Shown here in pieces: positions 49,932-61,311 of a stretch of 64,000 nt of DNA. Each line of letters begins with the position of its first letter. Position 1 is the first letter of the stretch. This DNA comes from Arenicola marina (taxonomy: Eukaryota; Annelida; Polychaeta; Arenicolidae), in NCBI GenBank assembly GCA_964019135.1, contig CAXHSH010000293.1, forward strand, positions 62,001-126,000, in the 5' to 3' direction. The notes beneath the pieces are model-generated. The model had not been told where the DNA came from, made no database searches, and saw nothing but the letters and a program-made list of their open reading frames with translations. The position numbers and the translations under genes are program-made.

Positions 49932-52158
49932 AAAAAAGTATGGCTGGCAATAATTGATGGCAAGTTTACAGGTAAGCTTTAGATTGATATTCAGTTATAA
50001 GCTTTTAATTCAGGCATACATATATAGTCTTATATAGACTACAACTACAGACTATTTTAAAAGAAGCCTTTAGGCTAACTATAATTAAATAGTTTAATTT
50101 ACAGTAAAGATATTCACCAAAGCTGGCTTAAGAAGTGGCCTCTCATAATACAGATAGATCTAACTTATCCATTTTCAGTGGCTAAATAAATTTAGAAATT
50201 AAAAAAAAAAATTACACTTTCTTCTGAAGGAGCTGTTGGTGGGGTCTGTAGGCAGGCCAAAGATGCTGCTTGGGAGGAGGTGGCTGCTGCGGTCAATAGG
50301 TAAATATATAAGATATATATATATAAAATAATAAACATATAAATAATATATAGAGGATCTAGATCAGCTTATAAATTTATCTCAAATGGTTTGGCTTCTA
50401 ATTATGGTTACATATGCAGAACTTTAACTGTATACATGTGGTTTTTCATAATAGTGGCTAAGCTATACTCTATTCTTAGTTTTGTAATATTAATGATAAT
50501 TTGTAAACAATACATATGACGATATAAACAATTGATATAAATAGGGGGTAATATTTATTTTTGTTATGGTTAATGTGAGTATATCCATGTATAGCATATC
50601 CATATACTTGTTTTCTTGTTCTTCAATGTAAAGCTGTAGTGTGGCACACAGGACGGTGGTAGACTGCCAAAAAAAGTATAAAAATTATAAACAACAAGGT
50701 ATGTTGGATATCATCTTATGAATAAGCAATTGACATTCACTTCTTTTTCTATTTATTGATTTCTACCTTTAATGCAGTAAGTAAGTGAATAGTGTATATT
50801 AATTATGTCATGTATGTACTCTTAAAATCATTGAGTTATACATGATACATTGTTACTTTGTCATCAGATTATGAAAAACTTATAAATACTATCAATCAAA
50901 TTTGTGTTACACTATTATTTATTGCAGGAAATCTTGACTGCATTCAATATAAGATTTAATTCAGTCTTATATGCATTGGTTATTCAGAATGCACTATATA
51001 AGTTGCAGCTACATCAGTATTTGCATAAATGAATGTCTAAGGTACATTTGCTAGAATTAGCTGCTGGAAATTGACGTTCCCCCACCCATATATAATTAAG
51101 CCCTTTGGACAGTGACAAGCTTACCAGTGACAATATACAAGTGAGTATTTAACGGGACAATATACAAGTGAGTATTTAACTGGACAATATACAAGATTTA
51201 GTTTATGTAAAATATTATATGTCATTACCTTTTGTACAAATTAAAATGTCTTTCAAGAGCAAGTAATTGGCAGAATTATGTAATATATAGGAGATGCAAT
51301 CTATTAGCTAAATTATCTGTAATAATAAATATGTATCTAGTTCACTCATTTGCACTGTACATATTATTTTAGTAAGAGTAATGCATGGCCTTTCCCGTTG
51401 TGCGTTCATTTATTAATTACATGTTGCACTTAGTCAACATTACAACTTGCCCATTTGATGCAGCGCGCGAGAAAGCCGACAGCCTAAAGCGTCCCCCGAC
51501 CGGTGGTGGCCCACCAGTCCCCCCTCCAACCCCTGCGGAGGAAATATTCCTCCGCATGTTCGAGGGGGCCCCCGAGCTTCCATGGCATTGACGGCGGGCT
51601 GGAAAGTACGTACTAGTCTGCTGTGACAATCGTTATCATTGTGGTACCTCCCCTTTGTATACGGTGGTATGTGCGTTATGAAATAATTTACGCATTTTCA
51701 CGTAAATTATGTGTTATTAGTATGATAGTTTTCAAAGTATTGGTGGGGGACACTTGAAGTCAAGTCCATGGTTACACATAATTGATACAAAAAAAAACCC
51801 TGCCCAATGCTTTTAAATTCTGTGTACAATTATGTGACCTATTTCTTAATATTGTTGTTTCCGTTTTTAGCAAACGAACCCTACCAACAAACAACGGAGG
51901 TGCACACCTACGCCCGGCCCCCTAACCAAGATCAAGGGGTTCCAGTGTCGCAGCCAGGGCCCAGCTCGCTTAAAGCGCGAAAACGCCCTGACGTCAAACA
52001 GTTGACAGCTGCGGCGCTGGAAAGCGATGTCCGTCTGAACAAATATCTATTAAAAAAACGAAACTGGAATGCAAGAACTTAAGGTTAAATAACCAAATGC
52101 TCTGTGCCAAGCTGGCAACCCTGGGTCTTGTGCCGGACTAGATAATGCTTATTTTCAG
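49932..52158 (+). pseudogene. Harbinger accessory protein, Myb/SANT-like (two frameshifts)
   Basis: Exons 49932-49971, 50230-50299, 50634-50698, 51464-51605 and 51871-52158; all junctions GT/AG and phase-matched. The Myb-like helix bundle is recognisable (QAKDAAWEEVAAAVN, then VAHRTVVDCQKKYKNYK), followed by REKADSLKRPPTGG and PPPTPAEEIFLRMF, a Pro/Gln-rich linker and a C-terminal helix (LRLNNQMLCAKLATLGL). Harbinger elements carry such a second gene, which escorts the transposase to DNA and the nucleus. An extra C at 51580-51581 and a missing A in the A7 run at 52052-52058 each shift the frame by one; without them the protein runs to TAG at 52156-52158. The first exon is missing. Confidence 0.65.
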
Positions 52159-52909
52159 CCCCCACCCCCCCCGCCTCCCCTCGTCCCCTAATGCATTAAA
52201 TTTTAGATGAATTTTCGTCAACCCCCAGCCTGTGGCTGATTTTATTTGCTTATTCGGCCACACTTATTTAGATGTAATAAGTAATTCATTTCTATGTAAT
52301 TTTTATTTATTTAACCAAATTTACGTTACTTTTCAGCTTCTATACATTCAGGACATGATGATTTATATTGATTACATTTTGCACTAGCTCATTGCCCACC
52401 CTTATTTTACATTATTCAGCATTAGTTCATATGCTTGGTATATATAATGCGGTCCTGATGATGTATTACTTTTATTATATTTACTCTTGTCATTATACTT
52501 TGAAACCGTCGATGTAATAATTAATTTCTGTGCAATTTATATTTATTTAACCAAATTTACGTTAATCTTTAGCTTATATACATTCAAGACATTTTTTTTA
52601 ACAGGGGTGATGCGAGGTTTGGGGTGGTTAAGCAAGGTAGGGTGACGAGCGGTTTAGTGGAGTGAAGCTAGGTATGTTGTGCGAGGTTTGGGAGAGGGGT
52701 TAAGCTAGGTAGGATGTGCGAGGTTTGCGGGGGGGGGGGTTAAACTAGGTAGGGGTGGCGAGAAGTTTGAGATTGATCTAGGTTTGGGCGGGTGGGGGAG
52801 GGGGGAGTTAGGCTAGGTAGGGGTAGCGAGAAGTTTGGGATTTATGTATTTGAAAGTGGGGAAAAAAGGGTTTGTTGTAACGGTTGGTTTTATATGCATG
52901 GGAAGCAGC

Positions 52910-53150
52910 AAGTGTTTATACAGTAAAATAAATAACACAACCTGGATATACGCGTGTTGTTGTTAAATTGTGCGTGCGAGGCGAAAAAGTGTTATTTAAT
53001 GGTACCCATGTGAATTTGATTCTTAGTCGGTGCATGGACCTGTAGTCCTCAATTCGATTAATTTTACACGTTTGCAAAGATACGTCGATTTTTTTTCTAA
53101 CTAATTGTAATTGAAGGCAAGGGTGCATTATGACATGAAATCTTTAATGC
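52910..53150 (+). repeat. Dispersed repeat, copy 2
   Basis: Homologue of 31080-31310. It lies between the two Harbinger genes, so it may be part of the element rather than a separate repeat. Confidence 0.65.
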
Positions 53151-53266
53151 CTGCCGGATTGCGAGAAGCTAGTGAACGTATCACCTAGCTCGATTTGCGA
53201 GAAAAACAACACAAACATAATGTGGCATACGCAAGGTCATTTATAGCTCAATACAACTACTCAATC

Positions 53267-53655
53267 AATGTGTGATATAGTGATTTACAAGGAAATCACG
53301 ATAATAAATATACAAGAGATAATATATAATGAGTTAAGTGATCAATGTGATATAAATATTTCCAATGAAATCGCGATGATAAATGTACAAGAGATAATAT
53401 ATAAAGAATTAAGTGATCAATGTGATATAAATATTTACAATGAAATCGCAATGATAAATGTACAAGAGATAATATATAAAGAATTAAATGATCAATGTGT
53501 GATATAACTATTTACAATGAAATAGTGATGATAAATATACAAGAGATAATAAATGATGAATTAAATGATCAATGTGTAATTTCCACATAGAAAAATGACA
53601 ACAATATACTGTGCAATAAATGATCAATGTGTGATATAATGAATTAAATTATCAA
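53267..53655 (+). repeat. Minisatellite, ~76-bp units, 4-5 copies
   Basis: Each unit runs GTGATATAAATATTTACAAT ... ACAAGAGATAATATATAA ... AAGTGATCAAT. Units are 75-77 bp, AT-rich, and the last one is truncated. A short frame through it is incidental. Confidence 0.85.
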
Positions 53656-54255
53656 TGGATGAAATGATTACGGACAACTAAATCTCTGTGGTGCAAACCG
53701 TCTTCCAAGTTTTTGGGGGGGGGGGGGGTGTAGTTCGACTGCAGGTCTTTGGTCAGGAAGCGGCAGTTCTTCCGGGTTAACGTCATGCCTCAACACCGAA
53801 ATATTATGCAAAACAAAGGCGGACATAATTACAAAGCAACATCGTTCGGGGGCTAACCTAAGTTCGGTGTGGAGGCACGAGAACCGCCGCTTCAACTGAC
53901 CAAAGGCCTGCTCCACCATCACACGCGTACGTTTGTGGGACAAATTATAATTAAGTTGGGGGTCTATTTCCGGGTTTAAAAATGGGGTAAAAAGAAAAGG
54001 GCGACACCGATAACCCGAGTCGCCCAACAAAACACCGTCATGTTGTCCTGCAAAGAAAGGATAAACATTCAGTTCATACATGCATATCAATGACGTTTTG
54101 CGTTTTTACGTTTTGTTTTCCGAGGATAATTTTTCATATTGTTTGTTGTATATTCATAGATCTAGTCGTGATGCCTTATTATTAAACATTATTATTTAAA
54201 TAAATAAATGACTTCCATTGTTGCTATTTGCTAAACATGTATAATTCCTTTCTGA

Positions 54256-54478
54256 CCGGTTGGTTGGTTGTATATTCAGGACACTTTATCCAATTTTGGT
54301 CATAATAATGCGAAAGACATGGGATCTTTATCCTGCGACCACACAGACACGGCCACATGTACAGCGGGGCGCGAACCACCGATCCACGTGGCGTTAGACT
54401 CTCAGGTGGCCAAAGCACTCAAGGCGAGCGTTCTAACCCACCAAGCTATAGCTTTATCCTACAGGAGGTGATAGGGGA
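54256..54478 (-). mobile_element. tRNA-derived SINE in a transposase intron
   Basis: On the minus strand there is an A-box region (TAGCTTGGTGGGTTAGAACG) and a B-box (GGTTCGCGCCC) about 70 bp later, then a body and a 3' tail with repeated AACC (ACCAACCAACC). A related 3' tail occurs at 57715-57780 in the same orientation. It sits 10 bp from the exon ending at 54488. Confidence 0.7.
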
Positions 54479-55478
54479 ATAGCTTACCGTCTTCAAATTG
54501 GTGGCAAAGGGGACTCTCGCGAAAGATGCGAGAGTCGTGGACGCTGCCTGGCCACTTGACGACAACGTCCGTGAAGCTCATTCTGTGGTCGATGACCGCC
54601 TATCATAAAAATACGGGAGATATATAGCGGTTGTATTGGATTGCATTTATTTCAAAATTCGAGGCCTTCAGGCCCATAATACAAAAAATTATCACGTAAA
54701 CGTTTAACAAGGTGCGTACAACAGCAAAATCATAACTTATTATGCAACTTCATTCTAATTTCATTTAACATTTCTGAGCGCGTTGTTTAACAGTGTATAC
54801 AAACATTGGCTACCCCTCGCTCACTTGCAAGGATCACTTGCTAACATTTTGTTCATTAATAGAATAAGTATCATTACCTGCACGTTGATACTGTGGTATC
54901 CTTTCCTACAAATGTAGTCTTTTCCCCTGTCACAGGGGGCCTGAATCTTTATTTGAGTTCCATCAATAAGTCCTAGTACCGAAGGGAAACCTGAAAAATC
55001 GGAAACCCTTTATATACATATATGATTCAATAACTATTTGTTTATAGTCAATCATACATCTGGCCAGTACTTACAATCAATAGCTCTGTTAGTAGTATAC
55101 CATAATAATCTGATATCCCTTATTAATATTATATGTTCACTATTTGGGAAAAATACATGATTTCATATAAAGCATCTTCATTGGTTCAAACTTAGTGAAG
55201 CTTCTTCCAGCTTAACTTACACCAACAATATTAAGTGATATATTAAATATCAGTAAGCTACATGTATATATATAACTTAGAATTGACTCAATACAAAAAG
55301 GATATATTTTGAAGTATATCGCAAGCATGCATATATACTAAGTACTGTAATACACATTTTACCAATATTTATGAACAGTTCATGCAATTTAAACCCAGTG
55401 ATGATATTAACTATATTAATGGTTATACATTGGTACATTAATTTGACAGTAGGTATTAGACTGATTACCATTCAAGAC

Positions 55479-55548
55479 ACCAGAATGGGTTTCGAACCCA
55501 TACTTGCAATGCCATAGGCAGTGCTGTGCTACCATTACACTATCTGGT
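55479..55548 (-). tRNA. tRNA-like sequence (pseudogene or SINE head)
   Basis: Acceptor arms ACCAGA/TCTGGT pair, a D arm has GTG...CAC with A-box TAGTGTAATGGTAGC, and a perfect T arm ATGGG/CCCAT encloses TTCGAAA (B-box GGTTCGAAACC). The anticodon arm is CACTG/CATTG with a C-T mismatch and loop CCTATGG (anticodon TAT), lacking the usual T33. Likely a decayed tRNA or the head of a SINE. Confidence 0.4.
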
Positions 55549-55875
55549 TCAACATATTGTTTGTTACTTAAAATTATATAAAAAAACATATGAAACAGTG
55601 TTTTAGCATGTTTAGCTTAAATATGCATGCATGAAGTGCCAAGAGACTTTTCAAGACAGAACAATATGAATGAAATGATGTAGAGTCTAATAACTTAGTC
55701 AGAACCCATTATATGTTGGCATATCTTCAACTCGAGTAACTTACCTGAGCTAGCCTTGCTTCATTAAACATGTTAAAGTAATAACAGCATCAAATATAGT
55801 AATAAATAAATTAATAACATCAAAACTAAAATTTATCCAAATTGTACAATTGTTAGAATTATAACTTATCTAAAA

Positions 55876-55981
55876 TGATACAAATCTATCCAACATAATA
55901 CAAATCTATCCAACATCATACAAATCTATCCAACATAATACAAATCTATCCAACATAATACAAATTTATCCAACATAATTA
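55876..55981 (+). repeat. 20-bp tandem repeat, ~5 copies
   Basis: Copies of ACAAATCTATCCAACATAAT with single-base variants. It lies in the first Harbinger transposase intron. Confidence 0.9.
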
Positions 55982-56732
55982 GTACAACCAATCATAGAGT
56001 ATGGAGTGGCTGCACCATATATCCAGAAAAATATAGATGCGATTGAAACTATCCAGAGGCAAGCCACCTGTATGGTACCCAAACTAAAGCTGCTACCCTA
56101 TGACGAACAAAATATTGTGGTATTTCTATATTATGTATGATCCGCTATAGATATGGTAAATTTATTATAGGCCTAAGTATAACACAAGATGATGAAACTT
56201 ATTATTTGATTTCTATAACTACATAAACCAGCAAATCATTCTGGCCCATTGGCATTGCGCCATCACGTAAAAGTCACTGACCTGCCACATTATAAAAGCC
56301 TTCACGCACGGTTTGGACTGCATCGCCAGAAGGAAAGAAAATAAATCCCCCCCCCCCTCAGACCAGCAATCACCCTAAGTGTGTCAAAAACAACTCTGCA
56401 CACGGTGGACTTCGCCACCCCGACGAGATCGCCCACAACCAAATAGAAAGTGCCTGTGGCGAGAAACCGCAGGGCCAGGCAGAGTTGGAAGACGACGGGG
56501 AGGGAACCGGACCGGGCTGTAGCCCGCCCCAAGTAAGGGGTCAACAGGTCCGTCAGCCACATCAAGGTGGGCCGACGGAACCTGTATCTGTCGTAAAGGT
56601 GTTCGTCGGACTCTTCGAGGGGGTTAGCCCGGTCGCGGAACACCCTCTCCGCCTCCAAACCCTCCATCTGCCGGCGTCGGACCCTGCGGCGTCTCACCAC
56701 TTCGGCCATTTTGAGACAAAGTGACAAAGCGA

Positions 56733-56872
56733 ACGGCTTAGTGCGTTACAACGGCTGAGCGGGCCCTTTGCCAACTTAAGTCACCTACCAAGCAGACTTA
56801 GAAAGTTAAGTCAGCCGTCTGCGTTATCGGACTTAAGTTCGTTCGTGGAACCGGGCCCTGGCCCCACTTTTA
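56733..56872 (-). mobile_element. Right end of the Harbinger element
   Basis: The segment from the transposase 5' untranslated region outward is CTTAAGT-rich and ends GGAACCGGGCCC. It is the inverse of the terminus at 2016 and almost identical to 35780-35983. Confidence 0.65.
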
Positions 56873-57335
56873 CTAACGGAGATCATCAAAGTAGGATGAT
56901 CTCAACATTTCTTGACAGGATTAGCCAAGTTCCTTTTACTAAACAAGATGATCCTACTTTTTTAGGATTAACACTAAGCCACCTATTTTGTTAGATTAAG
57001 TTGGTTAATCGCGAATAAAATGGCGAATGACGAATTTGGCATCGTGCGGCGTCTCCCGGTAATTCGTGCGCCAAGGGTGTTCAGGCCTCGGGTTAATCCC
57101 ATGGAACATTTTCGTGACGAGGAAGTGAGGCGGAAATTTCGTTTTTGGCCACGGCAGATTCACTAAATCGAGGAGTTAATAAGGGAGGTCATCGAACCGA
57201 TGACGCAGCGTTCGCATGCGATGACGGCCATGGACAAACTGTGCGCGGCACTTCGTTTTTACGCAAGCGGGTCATATCCGGATGTCGTGGGTGATGTTGT
57301 AGGACTGTCAGAGTCCAGTGTCCAGTGGAATCCCT
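56872..57335 (+). pseudogene. Second-family Harbinger: left end plus transposase N-terminal fragment
   Basis: An element end (GGCCCCACTTTTACTAACGG) is followed by a frame from ATG 57020: MANDEFGIVRRLPV..., then EEVRRKFRFWPRQ, a TAA at 57164-57166, and in the same frame DKLCAALRFYASGSYPDVVG, GLSESSVQW. This is the HARBI1 N-terminal pattern, but with a stop and no downstream catalytic region. An independent family from the one at 53668-56709. Confidence 0.6.
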
Positions 57336-57339
57336 GTTG

Positions 57340-58760
57340 CCATGAGATACTTCAAAAATGAACTGGCATACAATTTTACATGACCACCCAGATATGCATT
57401 TAATATACATATTTCTTTTAATTCATTTCATACACATATATATATATTTAGCTGACACAATGGAGAATAAGTGCAAAATATGGTGATTCAACATATATCA
57501 GTCTAAATAGAAATCACAGCTAACATACTCAAAGCAGGCAAACAGGTGAGTCACATAGGTGTAATAAAATATAAATAAATCTCCTTAAATAGCTGACAAT
57601 TTCTTTATCAATTTTTTGTTATAAATTCCCATTGCCAATGCAGTTAAGCTAATTGTATTTTTATCTAAGAAAACAGGGGTCTCATGCAGGCCAAATTATT
57701 TGAAGTTAAATCATGGTTGGTTGGTTGGTTATTCAGGACGCTTTAACCACATTTAGTTGAATCATGAAAAAGTTATCTTGTGTAATAGTTGAATGGTTCA
57801 CACTGAATTTTAATCACCCAATAATTTTAACTCTTGCTTGATCATGCAATGTATTCTTTCTTCATGGACAAAGTTATCGAAATAGATATCTATATATCAT
57901 GGAATATTTGGCAATACAACTGTAAATGCATATTATTTTCAGTGTACTTTAATACAGATAATGGGAGATATTTACCTGTGACTGATATTGGCTACTGCCA
58001 GTTTGATTATCATTACAATTTTTAAATGGCCTTAGAGATATACACTTTGAAATGTGCATCCAAGTTGTCCAATCTAAGCCAAATTAAATTCTGTTTCCAA
58101 TGTTAGGCTTTGTCAACCGAATTTAGGGTCTGTTCTCTAGGAATCGAAATGACAGTCATTACAGGTCATAAGATATTTATTGAGGCACAATGTATGCCCC
58201 TAACACACGTAACATTTTTACTTAATAAACCAACATTTTCTATCATCCCTCAAATCTCATCATGAGTACATATTTTGGGTCGGTTGCTACACTTCCCCAT
58301 GTTGATATCACTTTCTGGTTCCAGGAAACAAGCACCCCCTCCCATTCCTTGACATACAGTAGTGAATGGATGGTTGATTTCAACAGGACATTTATCGTTG
58401 CATATAGCGTTTACAAAGGCCTACTCAATAAAAAGATAAACAAGCGTTTGGTTGCAAAATAGATGATTTCAATAACACGGTTTGGGACTTCGGCTATAAA
58501 CTGGGTCAACGTGCAGTCTATTTGCATTTGTTGATGTAATAAACGAGCAAATATTTACAAACGGCTCTCGGACCCCGGTCTCCGACCTAGCTAGTCCCTT
58601 GGGAGACAGTTGTTGCTCAGCACCAACAACGTCACATGGGGCCTCGACCTAGCTAGCAACTGTGTCTTTCAACAGATTACCGCCCCCGTCCAGCATCTCC
58701 GAGACACGGAATGATTTTGCAGGCAATAGAAGCCTGTTGAAGATAAATGTTTATAATAGC
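57340..58760. other. AT-rich DNA with SINE fragment
   Basis: Contains a 3' SINE tail at 57715-57780 (TTGGTTGGTTGGTTATTCAGG) matching the copy near 54256. The catalytic half of the minus-strand Harbinger transposase that starts at 59065 should lie here but was not recognised. Confidence 0.4.
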
Positions 58761-58767
58761 AACTCAC

Positions 58768-59065
58768 CTGTGGGTTGGCTGACTCCTACTATATCAGCCA
58801 AGATGTCTTGGAAGGATCCCGAAGCGTAAAATCTCAGGGCTATACACACTTGTAACACGGCCGGCACTGCTCCTCCCCGTGAATCCACAGCATCCAAGTC
58901 TTCTGCTATCTCGTCGGTCAAACTGAGGATATGCCGACGGTGAAATCGGAACTTGGAGTACAGCTCAATATCATCGAAGTTATCAAGTGGGTTTTCTCGG
59001 TCTCGAAACACTCTTTCTCGCCTTAAATTCCGTTGAGCCCGACCTCGGACAAACGCTGCCGCCAT
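58768..59065 (-). CDS. Third Harbinger transposase, first exon only
   Basis: ATG at 59065 gives MAAAFVRGRAQRN, then RERVFRDRENPLDNFDD, KFRFHRRHILSLTDEI and VCIALRFYASGSFQDILADI, a standard HARBI1 N-terminus. The exon ends at a good donor (CAG/GTGAGT at 58767). No later exon with the DDE residues was found. The element end, GATTATGAATACGGCCC, lies at 59226-59242. Confidence 0.65.
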
Positions 59066-59245
59066 TTTGCATTTGGCTTACGATGGGTTGTAGTACAGCT
59101 CAAAAGCAAACTTAGACTTACGATGAAAGTTACGGTCCTCATAGCGCTAAGTGGGCTTTATGAATACCAAATTCTCTTAAGTGAGTCCACTTAGCGCTAA
59201 GATGATTTGCGTAGCGCTAAGTGGTGATTATGAATACGGCCCCTG

Positions 59246-59495
59246 GGGCCGTATTCATAATCCCCTCGTAAGTTACGCACGAAAAGTGCATTTTCGTCTG
59301 AGCCTCACCAGCTCGTTGTGGTGGTGCTAATGATTAAGAAATCCTCTTTAATATAATTTTATCATTTTTTTAAATTCAGAAAGCCACTTTCTGGGTGACT
59401 ACTTACGTATTTTGAACCCGATAATCGCCCGACAAATCTTCCACTTAGCGCTAAGTCTAGTGGCGTAGCCTAAGTGGCGATTATGAATACGGCCC
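59246..59495. mobile_element. 250-bp MITE of the third Harbinger family
   Basis: Terminal inverted repeats GGGCCGTATTCATAATC ... GATTATGAATACGGCCC. A CTG trinucleotide flanks both sides (59243-59245 and 59496-59498). Its ends equal those of the neighbouring Harbinger element, so it is presumably mobilised by that transposase. The right end sits inside a coding exon of the IS630-like gene. Confidence 0.75.
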
Positions 59496-60470
59496 CTGAA
59501 CACTAGGGAGGCGCCCTCGATGAAACCGTTGGCTCCACCCGCATCGACAATTATCCACCTGCATATAATATACCTGTATTAATAATTACGTATGACCAGA
59601 ACTTTCTTTCTGAAATTACAGTTAATTAAAAAATATGTTGAATAGTGTATTTACATTCCGTGAATCACATATAAGTTCTTGATTTGGGTATTACCTTCCT
59701 CCGCGCCCAGGCTCCACCTTGCGCTTTCGCTTCACATCGGACGAGCACCATTCTTTTGTGGGGGCGTGTCCCGCGTTTACCCAGGTCTCGTCTAGGTAGA
59801 CGATAGGCCGACCTTCAGACCTGAGGGCAGCGAGACGACGCAGGTAGTGGCGCCGCCAGGTCAGGATGTCGTCCCTGTCCGTCACCTCAGTCCCGCATTT
59901 GCTTTTGTCGTTACGTGTGTAGCTGTTGAGGGACAGTATGGTGGTGGGGGTTAGCCTCATTTAATGTAGATCGATTTGATTCCACTGATAATTTGCATGT
60001 CGATATAGCAGGGTAGGCTAATTGTACTGGAATCGAATGAGCCACAATATTCATTACATTCAATTTCCATGCGATCGCATATTTTATGGTACATGGATTA
60101 TAAGCTTTAAAATTAAAATAAATTAAACACCAGTGACAGACATAAATTGGGGTGAAAGTTATTTAAGCTTGATCATAATATATATCTGCATCAACCGGTT
60201 GAAAGTTACTCCACCATTTCAAACATATAAAGGACGGAGCATCTAATTTTAACAGTTCTTACTTGAATCCAAGTTGGTTGAGATTCAACCGAAGCGTGGT
60301 CAACGAGATGTTAACGTCTCGCTGCCCAATGTCGCGCCGAAGGGAGACCAAATTAACGATCTCCCCTCGCTGTAATTTGTTGGTGACCTTCCTTCGGATG
60401 ACTTCCAGGTTGAAGTCGTCCACTTTTGTAGGGCGACCCGTTTTAGAGGCGGCTTCGTTTTCTAAAAAGG
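59496..60470 (-). pseudogene. IS630/Tc1-like DDE transposase, truncated by a MITE
   Basis: Exons seen: ~60463-60264 (acceptor CCCTTTTTAG; contains KTGRPTKVDDFNLEVIRRKV and LTTLRLNLNQLGFK), one ending at 59693 (WRRHYLRRL, then RPIVYLDETWVNAGHAPTKEW), and 59558 onward (WIIVDAGGANGFIEGASLVF). The last junction is phase 2 and in frame. YLDETWVN holds the first catalytic Asp of this family and IIVDAGG a conserved later strand; the final catalytic residues are missing because the reading frame runs straight into the MITE at 59495. It is therefore inactive. The upstream exon(s) were not found. Confidence 0.6.
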
Positions 60471-60563
60471 GCACACACACACATAAAACCATAAAAATCT
60501 ACGTCAGTCATGATCGCAAAGTATAGATTTGGTCGACCGAAACACATAGTTATTCAGCTGTGT

Positions 60564-60645
60564 GAAGTTGGACGCCGGACACCGGAGACGCGAGAGAAAC
60601 AGTGAAGTTAGACACGGGACACCGGAGACGCGGGAGGCAATATGC
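60564..60645 (+). repeat. ~40-bp tandem duplication
   Basis: Two copies of a GAAGTTGGACGCCGGACACC / GAAGTTAGACACGGGACACC unit followed by GGAGACGCG. Confidence 0.75.
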
Positions 60646-60814
60646 CATATGAGACACAGGCATTGGGGGTATGGGGCGCGGGAGGAGGCCAAGGAGGAAT
60701 GGAGGGACAAACTAATATGCAGCCTGTAACCAAGATAATTCGTATATAAGATTTATCTCAGAGCCGCCTTTCATCCGTTCTGCCATGTATATAACAACAC
60801 GTCTTTATCTATCG

Positions 60815-61230
60815 TCCAATTAGTTCCCGACTTTTCTCAAACATGACCGGCATAGCCTGGCACTAAGTCCCATACAGGAGATGTAGCACAGAGAACATAG
60901 TCAGGTTTCGTACATTCGGCGTTCTTTTATGAATTTTTCTTGCGTCCAATTAGTTCCCGACTTTTGCCAACCAAGGCCGGCCTCAGAAAGCTGATTAGAA
61001 CCTCTAACTACCATGTACATTTTAGCCTGGCACAAAGTCTGTTATACGAGATGTAGCTCAGAGAACTTGACCCCTTTTGTCGCTTCTGCGACGCATTTAA
61101 TAACGGTTTTTTCAAGACCGATATCAGAAGAAAGCTTATTAGAACCTCTAACTACCATGTACATTTTAACCTGGCATTTTAACCTGGCACAAGGGTACTG
61201 GGTAAGGCTTCCGGTCACGCAATAATGGCT
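60815..61230 (+). repeat. LINE 5' monomer repeats
   Basis: Tandem, imperfect units of ~130-160 bp upstream of an ORF1: CGTCCAATTAGTTCCCGACT occurs at about 60815 and 60945, and TTAGAACCTCTAACTACCAT at about 60996 and 61139, with TAGCCTGGCAC-type blocks between. Tandem 5' monomers act as promoters in some LINEs; here that is inferred. Confidence 0.6.
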
Positions 61231-61311
61231 GACGCATAAATTTTCTGTGCGGCAAGTAGAACCACAAAATTACTTAGAATACAGTCACAAGTGCCCCAAA
61301 CCTGAGCCTAT

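Larger units (their letters stand above)
53668..56709 (-). pseudogene. Harbinger (HARBI1-like) DDE transposase, one frameshift
   Basis: Four exons: 56709-56282, 54990-54878, 54599-54488, 54047-53668. ATG is MAEVVRRRR. The N-terminal half has ERVFRDRANPLEE and YRFRRPTLMWLTDLL, typical of HARBI1. The DDE catalytic residues are in LGLIDGTQIKI (Asp), VLLGDSGYRCRPFL (Asp) and VMVEQAFGQLKRRF (Glu), with KWPGSVHDSRIF between. Known: cut-and-paste transposition of PIF/Harbinger elements. All junctions are phase-matched if the G11 run at 56347-56357 has one G fewer; read through it, the exon resumes with FIFFPSGDAVQTVREGFYNV. About 343 residues, the usual length. Its end is ~20 bp from the CTTAAGT-rich element end. 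Introns hold a SINE and a tRNA-like sequence. Confidence 0.8.
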
